From: an uncultured Lachnospiraceae bacterium
Lineage (GTDB): Bacteria > Bacillota > Clostridia > Lachnospirales > Lachnospiraceae
DNA: 64,000 bases
Assembly: GCA_910584725.1 (NCBI GenBank)
Contig: CAJUBE010000015.1
Location: 1-64,000 of the forward strand
Reading direction: 5' to 3'
A model generated the notes under the pieces. It was given only the letters and a program-made list of their open reading frames with translations. It did no database searches and was not told where the DNA came from. The first letter of the stretch is position 1. Every line of letters begins with the position of its first letter. Below, piece by piece: positions 17,197 through 26,500 of the stretch. The translations under genes were made by a program, and so were the position numbers.

Positions 17197-18309
17197 ATGA
17201 AAAGGTGTAAATATGGGCGCGCGCTTGTCGCGTCGATGCTGATCGGGTGCCTGCTTTTTGCGGAACTTGTTGTACAGGCGGCTCCGGCGGTGGCGAACGA
17301 GACTTCCGTGCTGGCGGAGTATGAAGCGTATTATGACCGCCTGATGTCGATAGAGAACAGGGACGGGATAGGGGACGGCGGTTTTCTTGTGGTGGAGGAT
17401 CAGATTTTTCCGCTTAATCCGGACGATGAGGACGGCCTTTTGCTGGTGCCCGCCTTTGACGAGCGGTATAACCGGCTGGCGCTGTTTCTCGTGGACGGCG
17501 ACGGGCAGATTCTTTATCGGACGGAACAGCTGGAGACCAATTACTGTGTCAGAGGCCGGATGCGGCAGCCGGTACAGTCCATTGCGGCGGTCTCCTTTCA
17601 GGATCTGAACCGGGACGGCAAAATGGATATCGTTCTCATTACCTTCTGTGTCAATGAGAGCGGCGTCTATGCGGGTGAGACTTACAAGGTAGGGGACGTG
17701 CTTTTTCAGAATCAGACGGGCGACGGTTTTTACAGGGATTACCGGATTTCGGAAAAGATCAACCGTTTCGGGATGAATAGGAGCGCGGATTCCATCGCGG
17801 CTTTTGTCAGAGACGGAGATTCCACAGAATTTTTGTACACGGCGACGACTTTGCAGGAACTGCAGAAAAATCATTTCCGGATCATTCCCGAGCAGTGTTA
17901 TCTGCGGACCTTCGGAAAGCTGGGAAAGCTGCAGGTGACGCCGGGGACATACCGGCTAGCGGATTATGATATTTTTATGATTTATCTGGTGAACGAGCAG
18001 GGGGACATTGTGTCGGTATTACAGCCCATGGGGGAGTACGACAACCTCTATGCATTAAAGGGAGTTACCTGCCGTGACATCGACGGGGACGGACTCAAGG
18101 ACATCGTGATTCTTGCCAGATACAGTTATGAGGGCGAAGGCGGGGAGCTTCTCATTGAGAGCGATTATCGGATTTATTATCAGCGAACCGGCGGGTTTGA
18201 GCCGGATACGGAAATCAGGGATGTATATCGCTGCAGTGATGAGGACACGATGGAAATACTGGTAGAGAAAGCGCGGGCTTATTGGGGGTGGCAGACCACA
18301 GATGATTAA
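17197..18309 (+). CDS. Exported VCBS/FG-GAP-like repeat protein
   Basis: This 370-residue protein has a signal peptide (basic start, hydrophobic core to about residue 30, VQA/A cleavage region) and an extracellular body. The repeats DLNRDGKMDIVLI and DIDGDGLKDIVIL look like the calcium-binding loops of VCBS/FG-GAP propeller blades. It is probably a surface sensor or binding protein. It follows the CotH gene by 24 bases, and its stop overlaps the response regulator start by 8 bases, so it belongs to this operon. It may provide an input to the two-component system. I do not recognise a named family. Confidence 0.65.
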   Translation: MKRCKYGRALVASMLIGCLLFAELVVQAAPAVANETSVLAEYEAYYDRLMSIENRDGIGDGGFLVVEDQIFPLNPDDEDGLLLVPAFDERYNRLALFLVDGDGQILYRTEQLETNYCVRGRMRQPVQSIAAVSFQDLNRDGKMDIVLITFCVNESGVYAGETYKVGDVLFQNQTGDGFYRDYRISEKINRFGMNRSADSIAAFVRDGDSTEFLYTATTLQELQKNHFRIIPEQCYLRTFGKLGKLQVTPGTYRLADYDIFMIYLVNEQGDIVSVLQPMGEYDNLYALKGVTCRDIDGDGLKDIVILARYSYEGEGGELLIESDYRIYYQRTGGFEPDTEIRDVYRCSDEDTMEILVEKARAYWGWQTTDD

Positions 18310-18961
18310 GATACTGATTGTAGATGATGAAAAGCCGATTTGTGACTTGATAGATTTAAATCTCTCTTCCGCGGGTTATCACTGTACGACGGTGCAGGAC
18401 GGCCTGCAGGCGATCGACCTGATCGAAAAGGAAGAGTTTGAACTCATTCTTCTGGATATCATGCTGCCGGGCGCGGACGGTTATGACGTGATGGAGTACA
18501 TACGGCCTCTGGGGATTCCGGTGATTTTTATCACCGCCAAGCATGAGGTCAAGAATCGGGTGAAGGGACTGAAGCTGGGCGCGGACGATTATATTGTAAA
18601 ACCCTTTGACGTGGTGGAGCTGGTGGCCAGAGTGGAGGCGGTTCTACGGCGTTATAACAAGGCGGAGCAGCATCTTACGGCGGGGGACGTGACGGTGGAT
18701 GTGGACGCGCGCAGGGTGACGAAGGCGGGACGCCCCGTGGAGCTGACGAACAAAGAGTTCGGCCTGCTGCTTCTCTTTATGAAAAATAAAAACGTCGCCC
18801 TGTTTCGGGAAACGCTATATGAAAAGGTGTGGGAAGGGGAATACTTCGCGGACAGCAGGACGCTTGACCTGCATGTGCAGCGCCTGAGAAAAAAACTGGG
18901 ATGGGAGCATAGTCTGGTGGCGGTGTATAAGGTTGGCTACCGTTTAGAGGTGCAGGAATGA
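18302..18961 (+). CDS. OmpR/PhoB-family response regulator
   Basis: This 219-residue protein has a receiver domain (residues 1-115) with the acidic pair DDEK near residue 9, the phospho-acceptor Asp52 in LLDIMLP, and the conserved Lys in DYIVKPFD. A C-terminal winged-helix DNA-binding domain follows (LTNKEFGLLLLFMKN...SRTLDLHVQRLRKKLG). Members bind as dimers to direct repeats spaced about 11 bp. An array of exactly that period lies at 21368-21455, just downstream of this operon. The start overlaps the previous stop, and its own stop overlaps the kinase start (ATGA), so the pair is translationally coupled. Confidence 0.95.
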   Translation: MIKILIVDDEKPICDLIDLNLSSAGYHCTTVQDGLQAIDLIEKEEFELILLDIMLPGADGYDVMEYIRPLGIPVIFITAKHEVKNRVKGLKLGADDYIVKPFDVVELVARVEAVLRRYNKAEQHLTAGDVTVDVDARRVTKAGRPVELTNKEFGLLLLFMKNKNVALFRETLYEKVWEGEYFADSRTLDLHVQRLRKKLGWEHSLVAVYKVGYRLEVQE

Positions 18962-20490
18962 AATTTTCAATGAAATTGGTGCTGTCTACCATGATCGTCC
19001 TGGCGCTGGCGCTTGGATTCAGCGGCTTTTATTTTGTAAATTATGTGTTTGAGACTTCTCTGGACAGAGAGGTGGGGCAGGCCCTCGACGAGAGCAGCAT
19101 CCTGGGTTTTGCCTTTGAGACGGCGGCCCTGAATGTGCCTCTCAAGTACAGTGTTCTGCCGGACAGTGTGGTGGAAGAGATTGCGTCCAAACTGGAAATG
19201 GGCGGACAGAGCGGCGGCCGTCTTTTGCGGATCGCGGACGAGGAGAAAAACATACTGTATACGAGCGGCGGATTTACCGCGGATGAGGGGATGCTTCCAC
19301 AGACGGATCAGCACACCAAAGCTTACCGCGTGATTTGCGAGCAGGAACGCTACTATGTGCACACCTGCGTATCCATCAATGCGCTGAATCGAATTTTGTA
19401 TTTGGAAACCATGAAGGATGTGACGGAGGTGTTTACGGAACGTGCTCTCGGGTTTTCGCTGTATCGAAAAGTGACTTTGGTTATGCTGTTGACCGGAATG
19501 GTCGTTATGCTGGTGATCGCATCTCTTCTGACGAAGCCGATTCGTCTGCTGACTAAGGCGACCAGAAAAATGGCGGAGGGCGATTATGCGTACCGGGCAA
19601 AGCAGATCAGCCGGGATGAGCTTGGACAGCTCACCGATGATTTCAACAGGATGGCAAACGCGCTGGAGGAAAATATCTGCAAGCTGGAGGAGGAGATCGA
19701 GGCGCGGGAAGAATTTATGGGCGCTTTTGCCCATGAATTGAAAACGCCCCTGACGGCGATCATCGGCTATGCGGACATGCTGCGCTCCCACAAGCTGGAC
19801 GAGGAGAAAAGCATCATGTCGGCGAATTATATCTATACGGAAGGCAAGCGCCTAGAGGCCATGTCGTTTCGCCTTTTGGATATCATCGTGGCAAAGCAGG
19901 AGGAGCCGCAGCTTCAGGAAATGCCGGTGGGAGAATTGTTTGCCTACCTGCAGGAAATGTTTGCGGAGAAAAAGGAGGCGGATATCCGTTTTACGCACGA
20001 GGAAGCCGTGGTGCGGATGGAAGCGAATCTGATCAAGACAGTGCTGGTCAATCTGATTGACAATGCCTGCAAGGCGTCGGAGACTGGCAGCGGGATGAAT
20101 GCGGCGGATTCCGATACAGCCCTTATCAGGGCAGACGGAGCTGGTGTAGATATGGCTGGCGCCGGAATAGAAGGGATAGTTTCCGGTGAAACAGGAGCCG
20201 GGGCGGACGGCACAGGTTCCGACATGGTTGGCGTGGTCGAGGTGACGGGGCAGACGGTTGAAAACGGATACCGAATTGCGGTGAGGGACTACGGCATCGG
20301 CATTCCGGAGGCGGAACAGAGTAAGATTGTCAAGGCGTTTTACATGGTGGACAAGTCCCGGGCGAGGAGCAAGAACGGGGCGGGACTCGGCCTTGCGCTG
20401 TGCGCTGAGATTTTAAAGATACATCACAGCGAATTGCAGATTGAGAGTAAAGTCGGGGAAGGTTCCTGTTTCAGTTTCCTGTTGCCGTAA
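18958..20490 (+). CDS. HAMP-domain sensor histidine kinase with a low-complexity insert
   Basis: This 510-residue membrane kinase has a first membrane segment (about residues 5-28), an extracellular domain, a second membrane segment (about 172-192) and a HAMP domain. The H-box FAHELKTPL follows with phospho-acceptor His259, then an ATPase domain with N-box NLIDNACKAS (near 364-373), G1 DYGIGIP and G2 GAGLGLAL. Between the N-box and G1, about residues 377-430 form a Gly/Ala/Asp/Ser-rich stretch with internal repetition. This stretch is absent from ordinary kinases of the family. It pairs with the upstream response regulator. The extracellular domain's signal is unknown, but the operon suggests a cell-surface or envelope cue. 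Confidence 0.9.
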   Translation: MKFSMKLVLSTMIVLALALGFSGFYFVNYVFETSLDREVGQALDESSILGFAFETAALNVPLKYSVLPDSVVEEIASKLEMGGQSGGRLLRIADEEKNILYTSGGFTADEGMLPQTDQHTKAYRVICEQERYYVHTCVSINALNRILYLETMKDVTEVFTERALGFSLYRKVTLVMLLTGMVVMLVIASLLTKPIRLLTKATRKMAEGDYAYRAKQISRDELGQLTDDFNRMANALEENICKLEEEIEAREEFMGAFAHELKTPLTAIIGYADMLRSHKLDEEKSIMSANYIYTEGKRLEAMSFRLLDIIVAKQEEPQLQEMPVGELFAYLQEMFAEKKEADIRFTHEEAVVRMEANLIKTVLVNLIDNACKASETGSGMNAADSDTALIRADGAGVDMAGAGIEGIVSGETGAGADGTGSDMVGVVEVTGQTVENGYRIAVRDYGIGIPEAEQSKIVKAFYMVDKSRARSKNGAGLGLALCAEILKIHHSELQIESKVGEGSCFSFLLP

Positions 20491-20526
20491 TCTTACTTTT
20501 TATACTTTTTACGGAGAAGAATACAA

Positions 20527-21357
20527 ATGAAGAATAAGATATATTATTTGGCGGTTCCGCTGTTGGCGGCGCTTGCCATGTTCATTTCCATATGGGGGCC
20601 GGAGGCGCTGGCGGAGTATAAGGATCAGGGGATTCTGGACACGGCGCACACGGAAAATGTGGAAAATGCCGGGGAGGGCTATCGCTACCAGATGAACAGC
20701 AACGAGAAGCTTTATATCCTGTCATGCTGTCTGAGCAGCCAGACCTTTCCGGAGAGCGAGACGAGCGCCATGACGCACGAGGCGGACGCTGAGATGGATT
20801 ATCAGGAACTGGAAGGCTCCTACGCGTTTGTGGTGAACCGCAGAGGACCTTCCGGCAGGGAGATCACGGACGAGCAGATCTATGCCACATGCAATGAAGG
20901 ACTTAAACTGCTTAAGGAAAAGGAAATCCTGCCTGAGCAGGTGCGTGAGGTGGATGCGGCCTCCTATGACGTTACCCTCTACTCAGCGATTGATGTGCTG
21001 GAGCCGCGCAACAATGTGGCAGTCTGGAAGATGAGCCTGTCCAATTCCCAGAAGAACGCGGATAAGACAAACCGCCTGATGGATGCCTATATCGACGCGG
21101 ACGACGGAAAAATATATGAGTTTTATGTGAGAACGCCGCTTCTGTGGGAAGAGATCGACGCGGACGCGCTGGTGGCGGACTGGGCGGCATATATGGGGCT
21201 TGGTGAGCCTTCGCCCTATGAGTCGGACAACCCGCTCCTAGAGACAACGCCCTATTTTCGCAAATATGTGTTTGCCGGTATGGGAAACGGACAGACGGTG
21301 GTGACGCTGGGATTTTACGAGGGGATCAATGAGTTATTTCTGAAAGTGTCCCGCTGA
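20527..21357 (+). CDS. Exported or membrane-anchored protein of unknown function
   Basis: I do not recognise this 276-residue protein. It has one N-terminal hydrophobic segment (about residues 5-28) that may be a signal peptide or anchor, then a mixed alpha/beta extracellular domain with no repeats. The ATG follows GGAGAAG. It begins 37 bases after the histidine kinase and continues the operon, so it may modulate the sensor or belong to its regulon. Two adjacent Cys (about residues 66-67) could form disulphides outside the cell. Confidence 0.6.
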   Translation: MKNKIYYLAVPLLAALAMFISIWGPEALAEYKDQGILDTAHTENVENAGEGYRYQMNSNEKLYILSCCLSSQTFPESETSAMTHEADAEMDYQELEGSYAFVVNRRGPSGREITDEQIYATCNEGLKLLKEKEILPEQVREVDAASYDVTLYSAIDVLEPRNNVAVWKMSLSNSQKNADKTNRLMDAYIDADDGKIYEFYVRTPLLWEEIDADALVADWAAYMGLGEPSPYESDNPLLETTPYFRKYVFAGMGNGQTVVTLGFYEGINELFLKVSR

Positions 21358-21367
21358 GGGGGGCTGA

Positions 21368-21455
21368 TGATGCAACTTTGATGCAAAAAGGATGGTAAAT
21401 TGATGCAAATATTATGGGATTATGATGCAACTTAGATGAAATTATGATGCTCCTC
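21368..21455 (+). repeat. Array of eight tandem 11-bp repeats (TGATGCAA-type iterons)
   Basis: Eight consecutive 11-bp units start at 21368, 21379, 21390, 21401, 21412, 21423, 21434 and 21445. Units 1, 2, 4 and 6 contain a perfect TGATGCAA and unit 8 has TGATGC; units 3, 5 and 7 are degenerate (GGATGGTA, TTATGGGA, AGATGAAA). The period puts all units on one face of the helix. OmpR/PhoB-type regulators bind such direct repeats, and one is encoded 2.4 kb upstream. A weak -10 follows the array. Confidence 0.75.
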
Positions 21456-21460
21456 ACTTA

Positions 21461-21466
21461 TATGCT
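21461..21466 (+). promoter_or_regulatory. Possible activator-dependent -10 box after the 11-bp array
   Basis: TATGCT at 21461-21466 has no proper -35 of its own; the array ends where a -35 should be. This is the arrangement of class II activated promoters such as those with PhoB boxes. Transcription would begin near 21472, at the edge of the structured repeat that follows. Confidence 0.35.
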
Positions 21467-21470
21467 TAAT

Positions 21471-21581
21471 GTGAGAAGTACTTCTAGAGACGTCCCGCCA
21501 TTGGACAGGGACAAAGTTAGCAAAGCTGACTTGGAAGTACTAAATCTCACATAGGAGAATGCCGGTAAGGCGGCATTCTCC
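21471..21581 (+). repeat. Structured intergenic repeat, copy 1
   Basis: The outer stem pairs GTGAGAAGTACTTCT (from 21471) with AAGTACT..TCTCAC (to 21550). Two inner hairpins follow the CGTCCC/GGGAC and GTTAGC/GCTGAC patterns. A separate 3' hairpin, GGAGAATGCC/GGCATTCTCC, spans 21554-21581. Unlike the other copies it lies 114 bases after the upstream stop codon, just past the 11-bp array and just before the amidase gene. Confidence 0.8.
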
Positions 21582-21620
21582 GTGTCAACTGGCACAGTAT
21601 ACAAGAGAGGAGCATCAGTT

Positions 21621-23096
21621 ATGTACGGGGAGTCATCGTTCACGTGGGAATATGTCTGCGGTTATGAGACGAGGGAGCAGAGAAAAAGGCGGCTGGCGAG
21701 GCGGGCATATACGCTGGGGGCCGCAGTGTGCATCGTCAGCCTGACGGTGATGCTGTCAGCGAAGCTTGCGGCGGCTGGCGGTGTCCGATATCTGAAGGAA
21801 AAGTTGTGGAATGCGGAGGAAGCGGCGGAAATGCCGATGGACGAGAAGATGACAGAGGCGGTACAGGCGCAGGAAATGACGCTTCCCGTCGTTGTCGCAT
21901 TGGCGCAGGCGGCCGCAGTCGGCGGGGATGAGGACGGGCTGCCGGCAGCGGCGCATATTCCGACGGTTTATCTTGACCCGGGACATGGCGGTACGGACGA
22001 GGGCTGTGCCAGAGCAGGCGTGCGGGAAAAGGATCTGAACCTTGCCATCGCGCTGCTGGTAAAGGAACAGTTACAGGGGCAGGGATATCGGGTGATCATG
22101 TCCAGAGAGACAGATACCTATATTGCCAAGGAGGCGCGGGTGGCGGAGGCCAACCGCTCGGGAGCGGATATCTATATCAGCATCCATCAGAATGCCACGG
22201 AGGAGGGCGCCGGGGTGAATGGGATGGAAGTGTGGTATACGGCGGATGACGATCGGACGGACAGCAAAAGACTGGCGCAGTTAATCAGACAGCAGACTTT
22301 AAAAAGTACGGAAGCCGCAGAGCGGGAACTGCGGGACGACGCGGATTTTTACGTGACGAAGAATACGTCCATGCCCGCCTGCCTGATTGAGACGGGGTTT
22401 CTCTCCAATGCGGCGGAGCGCAGGAAATTAAACCTGGCGGAATATCAGCAGCAGATTGCGGACGGCATTGTGCAGGGCGTTGTCTATTATTTTCATCCAA
22501 AGACCATGTACCTGACCTTTGACGATGGGCCTTCCGAGGAGAACACCCGAAAGGTGCTCGAAATACTGCGGGAGAGGAATATCAAGGCGACATTCTTTCT
22601 GGTGGGAGAGAATGTGAGACAGCATCCGGAGGTGGCGAGGCAGATCGTGGCGGAGGGGCATTCCATAGGTATCCACTGCGACAACCATGATTACGATGCG
22701 CTGTATGCGAGTGTGGACAGTTATGTGGCGGATTTTGAAAAGGCGAGACAGACCGTGTACGAGGTGACGGGCGTGGAGACCAATCTGTTCCGCTTCCCGG
22801 GCGGCAGCGTCAATGCCTTTAACAAGAAAACGGGCAAGGCAATTATCCGGGAAATGACGGACAGAGGCTACATATATTACGACTGGAATGCAAGCCTGGA
22901 GGATGCGGTCAAAAACCCGGATCCAGAACAGTTGATTGAAAACGGCGTATCGACCACCCTCGGGCGGAAGAAGGTCGTCCTGCTTGCCCACGATGTGGTC
23001 GGAAGCACAACTCTTTGTCTGGAGGAGCTTTTGGACAGCCTGCCGGAGTATGAGATGAAGCCGCTTGGTGAGGAGGTGGAGCCGATCTGTTTTTAA
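21621..23096 (+). CDS. Bifunctional N-acetylmuramoyl-L-alanine amidase / polysaccharide deacetylase
   Basis: This 491-residue membrane-anchored wall enzyme has two catalytic domains. After a basic N-terminus and one membrane segment (about residues 22-45), an Amidase_3 zinc domain (about 113-285) shows LDPGHGGTDEG, REKDLNLA, SIHQNA and the catalytic Glu in LIETGFLSN. A NodB-type deacetylase (about 294-480) carries TFDDGP and the metal pair in IGIHCDNHDY. The amidase cuts the amide bond between MurNAc and L-Ala; deacetylases remove acetyl groups from GlcNAc or MurNAc, an activity set typical of muramic-lactam or spore-cortex modification. The ATG at 21621 has AGAGAGGAG upstream, better than a start at 21582. 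The upstream array suggests control by the neighbouring two-component system. Confidence 0.9.
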   Translation: MYGESSFTWEYVCGYETREQRKRRLARRAYTLGAAVCIVSLTVMLSAKLAAAGGVRYLKEKLWNAEEAAEMPMDEKMTEAVQAQEMTLPVVVALAQAAAVGGDEDGLPAAAHIPTVYLDPGHGGTDEGCARAGVREKDLNLAIALLVKEQLQGQGYRVIMSRETDTYIAKEARVAEANRSGADIYISIHQNATEEGAGVNGMEVWYTADDDRTDSKRLAQLIRQQTLKSTEAAERELRDDADFYVTKNTSMPACLIETGFLSNAAERRKLNLAEYQQQIADGIVQGVVYYFHPKTMYLTFDDGPSEENTRKVLEILRERNIKATFFLVGENVRQHPEVARQIVAEGHSIGIHCDNHDYDALYASVDSYVADFEKARQTVYEVTGVETNLFRFPGGSVNAFNKKTGKAIIREMTDRGYIYYDWNASLEDAVKNPDPEQLIENGVSTTLGRKKVVLLAHDVVGSTTLCLEELLDSLPEYEMKPLGEEVEPICF

Positions 23097-23148
23097 TGAT
23101 GGATTCCGCAACAATAAATTTATGCAACTAAATCTTGCAATTTCTGCC

Positions 23149-23177
23149 TTGACAATTCTTTGAGACAATGCCAAAAT
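23149..23177 (+). promoter_or_regulatory. Promoter of the T-box-ileS transcript
   Basis: A perfect TTGACA (23149-23154), a 17-base spacer and CAAAAT (23172-23177) lie immediately before the leader. Confidence 0.6.
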
Positions 23178-23183
23178 GATAAG

Positions 23184-23492
23184 CAGTTATCATAGGCAGA
23201 GACATTGAGGAAGACAGTATCCGATTTTTAAAAGTCGCAGCGAGCCGGTGAGGGTGAAAGACCGGTACGAGTAGGAGATCGGAGAAGATCACTTCTGAGT
23301 TTCAGACTGAACTTTCGCCGCGTTTGCCGGAAACCGTCTGAGGGAATCGGAAAGCGCATGGCGGGACAGTAGGCTCTGACGGCATCCCGCCGTTACCGGG
23401 AACCGTATAGCCATCCAAGGTGGCAGTACGTCGTAACAGGTGGTATCACGAGAACTTTACCCTCGTCCTTTTACGGGACGGGGGTTTCTTTA
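23184..23492 (+). promoter_or_regulatory. T-box riboswitch, isoleucine-specific
   Basis: The roughly 310-base leader has T-box features in order. They are the GA-rich AGGAAGACAGTA segment of stem I, the distal AGCGAGCCGGTGAGGGTGAA loop region, and a specifier loop with ATC (Ile) at 23288-23290 within GAAGATCACTTC. The T-box AGGTGGTATCACGAG lies at 23438-23452 and the terminator stem (CCCTCGTCC with GGACGGGGG, then TTTCTTT) at 23460-23492. Uncharged tRNA-Ile pairing with specifier and T-box would favour the antiterminator and read-through into ileS. The Ile specifier agrees with the gene. Confidence 0.93.
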
Positions 23493-23517
23493 ATTAAAAA
23501 CAGAAAGGAAGGACACC

Positions 23518-26500
23518 ATGTATCAGAAAGTTGACGCAAACCTGAATTTTGTGGACAGAGAAAAAGAAGTATGCACCTTCTGGAAGGAGAATGATATCTT
23601 TCAGAAGAGTATGGAATCCCGCAAGGAGGGCCCCACTTACACATTTTATGACGGGCCGCCGACGGCGAACGGCAAGCCCCATATCGGGCATGTGCTGACG
23701 CGTGTCATCAAGGATATGATTCCCAGATACCGCACCATGAAGGGGTATAGGGTGCCCCGTAAGGCGGGATGGGATACGCACGGACTTCCGGTGGAGCTGG
23801 AAGTGGAAAAACTGCTGGGCTTGGACGGCAAGGAGCAGATCGAGGAGTACGGGCTTGACCCGTTTATCAACAAATGTAAGGAGTCTGTCTGGAAATACAA
23901 GGGCATGTGGGAGGACTTCTCCGGCACGGTCGGTTTCTGGGCGGATATGGACGACCCTTACGTGACGTATCACGATAATTTCATCGAGTCCGAGTGGTGG
24001 GCGCTCAAGCAGATTTGGGACAAAGGCCTTTTGTACAAGGGCTTTAAGATTGTGCCCTACTGCCCGCGTTGCGGCACACCCCTGTCCTCCCACGAGGTAG
24101 CGCAGGGCTACAAGGCGGTGAAGGAGCGCTCCGCGATTGCCCGGTTTAAGGTGGTGGGCGAGGACGCTTATTTCCTTGCGTGGACGACGACGCCGTGGAC
24201 GCTGCCCTCCAACGTGGCGCTCTGCGTGAACCCTGTGGAAACCTACGTGAAGGTGAAGGCGGCGGACGGCTACACCTATTATATGGCGCAGGCGCTTTTG
24301 GACACGGTGCTCGGCAAGCTGGCAACAGACGATACGCCGGCTTATGAAGTGTTGGAAACCTATGTGGGCACGGACTTGGAATACAAAGAGTACGAGCCGC
24401 TGTTTGCCTGTGCGGGAGAGGAAGCGGCAAAACAGAAAAAGAAAGCCCATTATGTGACGTGCGACAACTACGTTACCATGACGGACGGTACCGGCATCGT
24501 GCATATTGCCCCGGCCTTCGGTGAAGACGACGCGCAGGTGGGACGCAAATATGATCTGCCCTTCGTGCAGTTTGTGGACGGCAAGGGCAATATGACGGAG
24601 GAGACGCCTTACGCGGGAATGTTTGTGAAAAAGGCTGACCCGGAAGTGATCAAAGACTTAGATAAAGAAGGAAAGCTTTTTGACGCGCCCAAGTTTGAGC
24701 ATGACTATCCCTTCTGCTGGCGCTGTGACACGCCGTTGATCTACTATGCGCGGGAATCATGGTTCATCAAGATGACGGCGGTGCGCGACGATCTGGTGCG
24801 CAACAACAAGACCGTGAACTGGATTCCCGAGTCCATCGGCGAGGGGCGTTTCGGCAACTGGCTGGAAAATATTCAGGACTGGGGCATTTCCCGTAACCGC
24901 TACTGGGGCACGCCCTTAAACGTGTGGGAGTGCGAGGGATGCGGTCACATGGAGGCAATCGGTTCCCGCGAGGAGCTGGAAAAAATGAGCGGCAATGTGG
25001 CGGCGAAGACCGTGGAGCTGCACAGACCGTATATTGACGAGATTACTTGTACCTGCCCGGAATGCGGCGGGACTATGAAGCGTGTGCCCGAAGTGATCGA
25101 CTGCTGGTTTGATTCCGGCGCCATGCCTTTTGCGCAGCATCATTATCCTTTTGAGAATAAAGAGCTTTTCGACAGCCAGTTCCCGGCGCAGTTTATCTCC
25201 GAGGCGGTGGACCAGACGCGCGGCTGGTTCTACTCGCTGATGGCGGAGTCCACGCTCCTGTTTAACTGTGCGCCTTTTGAGAACGTGATCGTGCTGGGGC
25301 ATGTGCAGGACGAGAACGGGCAGAAGATGAGTAAGAGTAAGGGCAACGCGGTGGATCCTTTCGAGGCGCTTGAGACTTACGGTGCGGACGCGATCCGCTG
25401 GTATTTCTATATCAATTCGGCGCCGTGGCTGCCCAACCGTTTCCACGGCAAGGCGGTGCAGGAGGGACAGCGCAAATTCCTCGGTACGCTCTGGAATACC
25501 TACGCGTTTTTCGTGCTGTACGCGAATATCGACAACTTTGACGCGACGAAGTACAGTCTGGAATACGACAAACTTCCCGTGATGGATAAGTGGCTGCTCT
25601 CCAAATTAAACACGGCAGTCAAGGAAGTGGATGACCATCTGAATAATTACAGAATCCCCGAGGCGGCGAGAGTGCTTGACAACTTTGTGGATGAGATGAG
25701 CAACTGGTATGTGAGAAGAAGCCGCGAGCGTTTCTGGGCGAAGGGCATGGAGCAGGACAAGATCAATGCTTACATGACGCTCTACACGGCGCTTGTGGAT
25801 ATCTGCAAGTGCGCGGCGCCCATGATTCCGTTTATGACGGAGGAAATTTACCGCAATCTGGTGTGCAGCATTGACAAAGACGCGCCGGAGAGCATTCACC
25901 TTTGCGACTTCCCGACGGCGGACGAGACAATGATCGATAAGAAGCTGGAAGACTCCATGGAAGAGGTGCTTAAGATCGTTGTCATGGGTCGCGCGGCGCG
26001 CAACACGGCGAACATCAAGAACCGCCAGCCCATCGGCACCATGTACGTGAAGGCAGAGCGCGTTCTCGACGACTTCTATCAGGATATCGTGAAGGACGAG
26101 TTAAATGTAAAGCAGATCGTATTCTCCGACGATGTGTCGGCGTTCACGACTTACAGCTTCAAGCCCCAGCTCAAGACCGTCGGTCCGAAATACGGCAAAC
26201 AGCTGGGCGGCATCAAGGCGTATTTGTCCGCGGTGGACGGCAGTGCGGCGATGGAGACCTTGAAAGCACAAGGGGCGCTTAAATTTGACGTGGACGGTGT
26301 GGCAGTTTCTCTTGCGGAGGAGGATCTGCTCATCGATATGGCGCAGAAGGACGGTTTTGTGGCGGAGGCAGACAACTATGTGACGGTAGTGCTGGACACG
26401 AACCTGACGGATGAGCTGATCGAGGAGGGTTTTGTCTACGAGATCATCAGCAAGATCCAGACCATGAGAAAGGACGCGGATTTTGAGGTGATGGATCACA

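Noticed and set aside
18967..19791. A 274-codon open frame antisense to the histidine kinase
   Set aside because: The plus-strand frame has clear HAMP and H-box features; the antisense frame has none.
21368..21455. CRISPR array or plasmid-type replication origin
   Set aside because: Units are 11 bp without spacers, and no cas, rep or dnaA-like gene or DnaA-box cluster is present; a regulator-binding array fits better.
21471..21581. Integron attC site
   Set aside because: The stem lacks the paired RYYYAAC and GTTRRRY core sites, no integrase gene is near, and the six copies do not separate promoterless cassettes.
23494..24504. A 336-codon open frame on the minus strand
   Set aside because: It is antisense to ileS and to its ribosome binding site; the composition is that of a shadow frame in GC-rich coding DNA.
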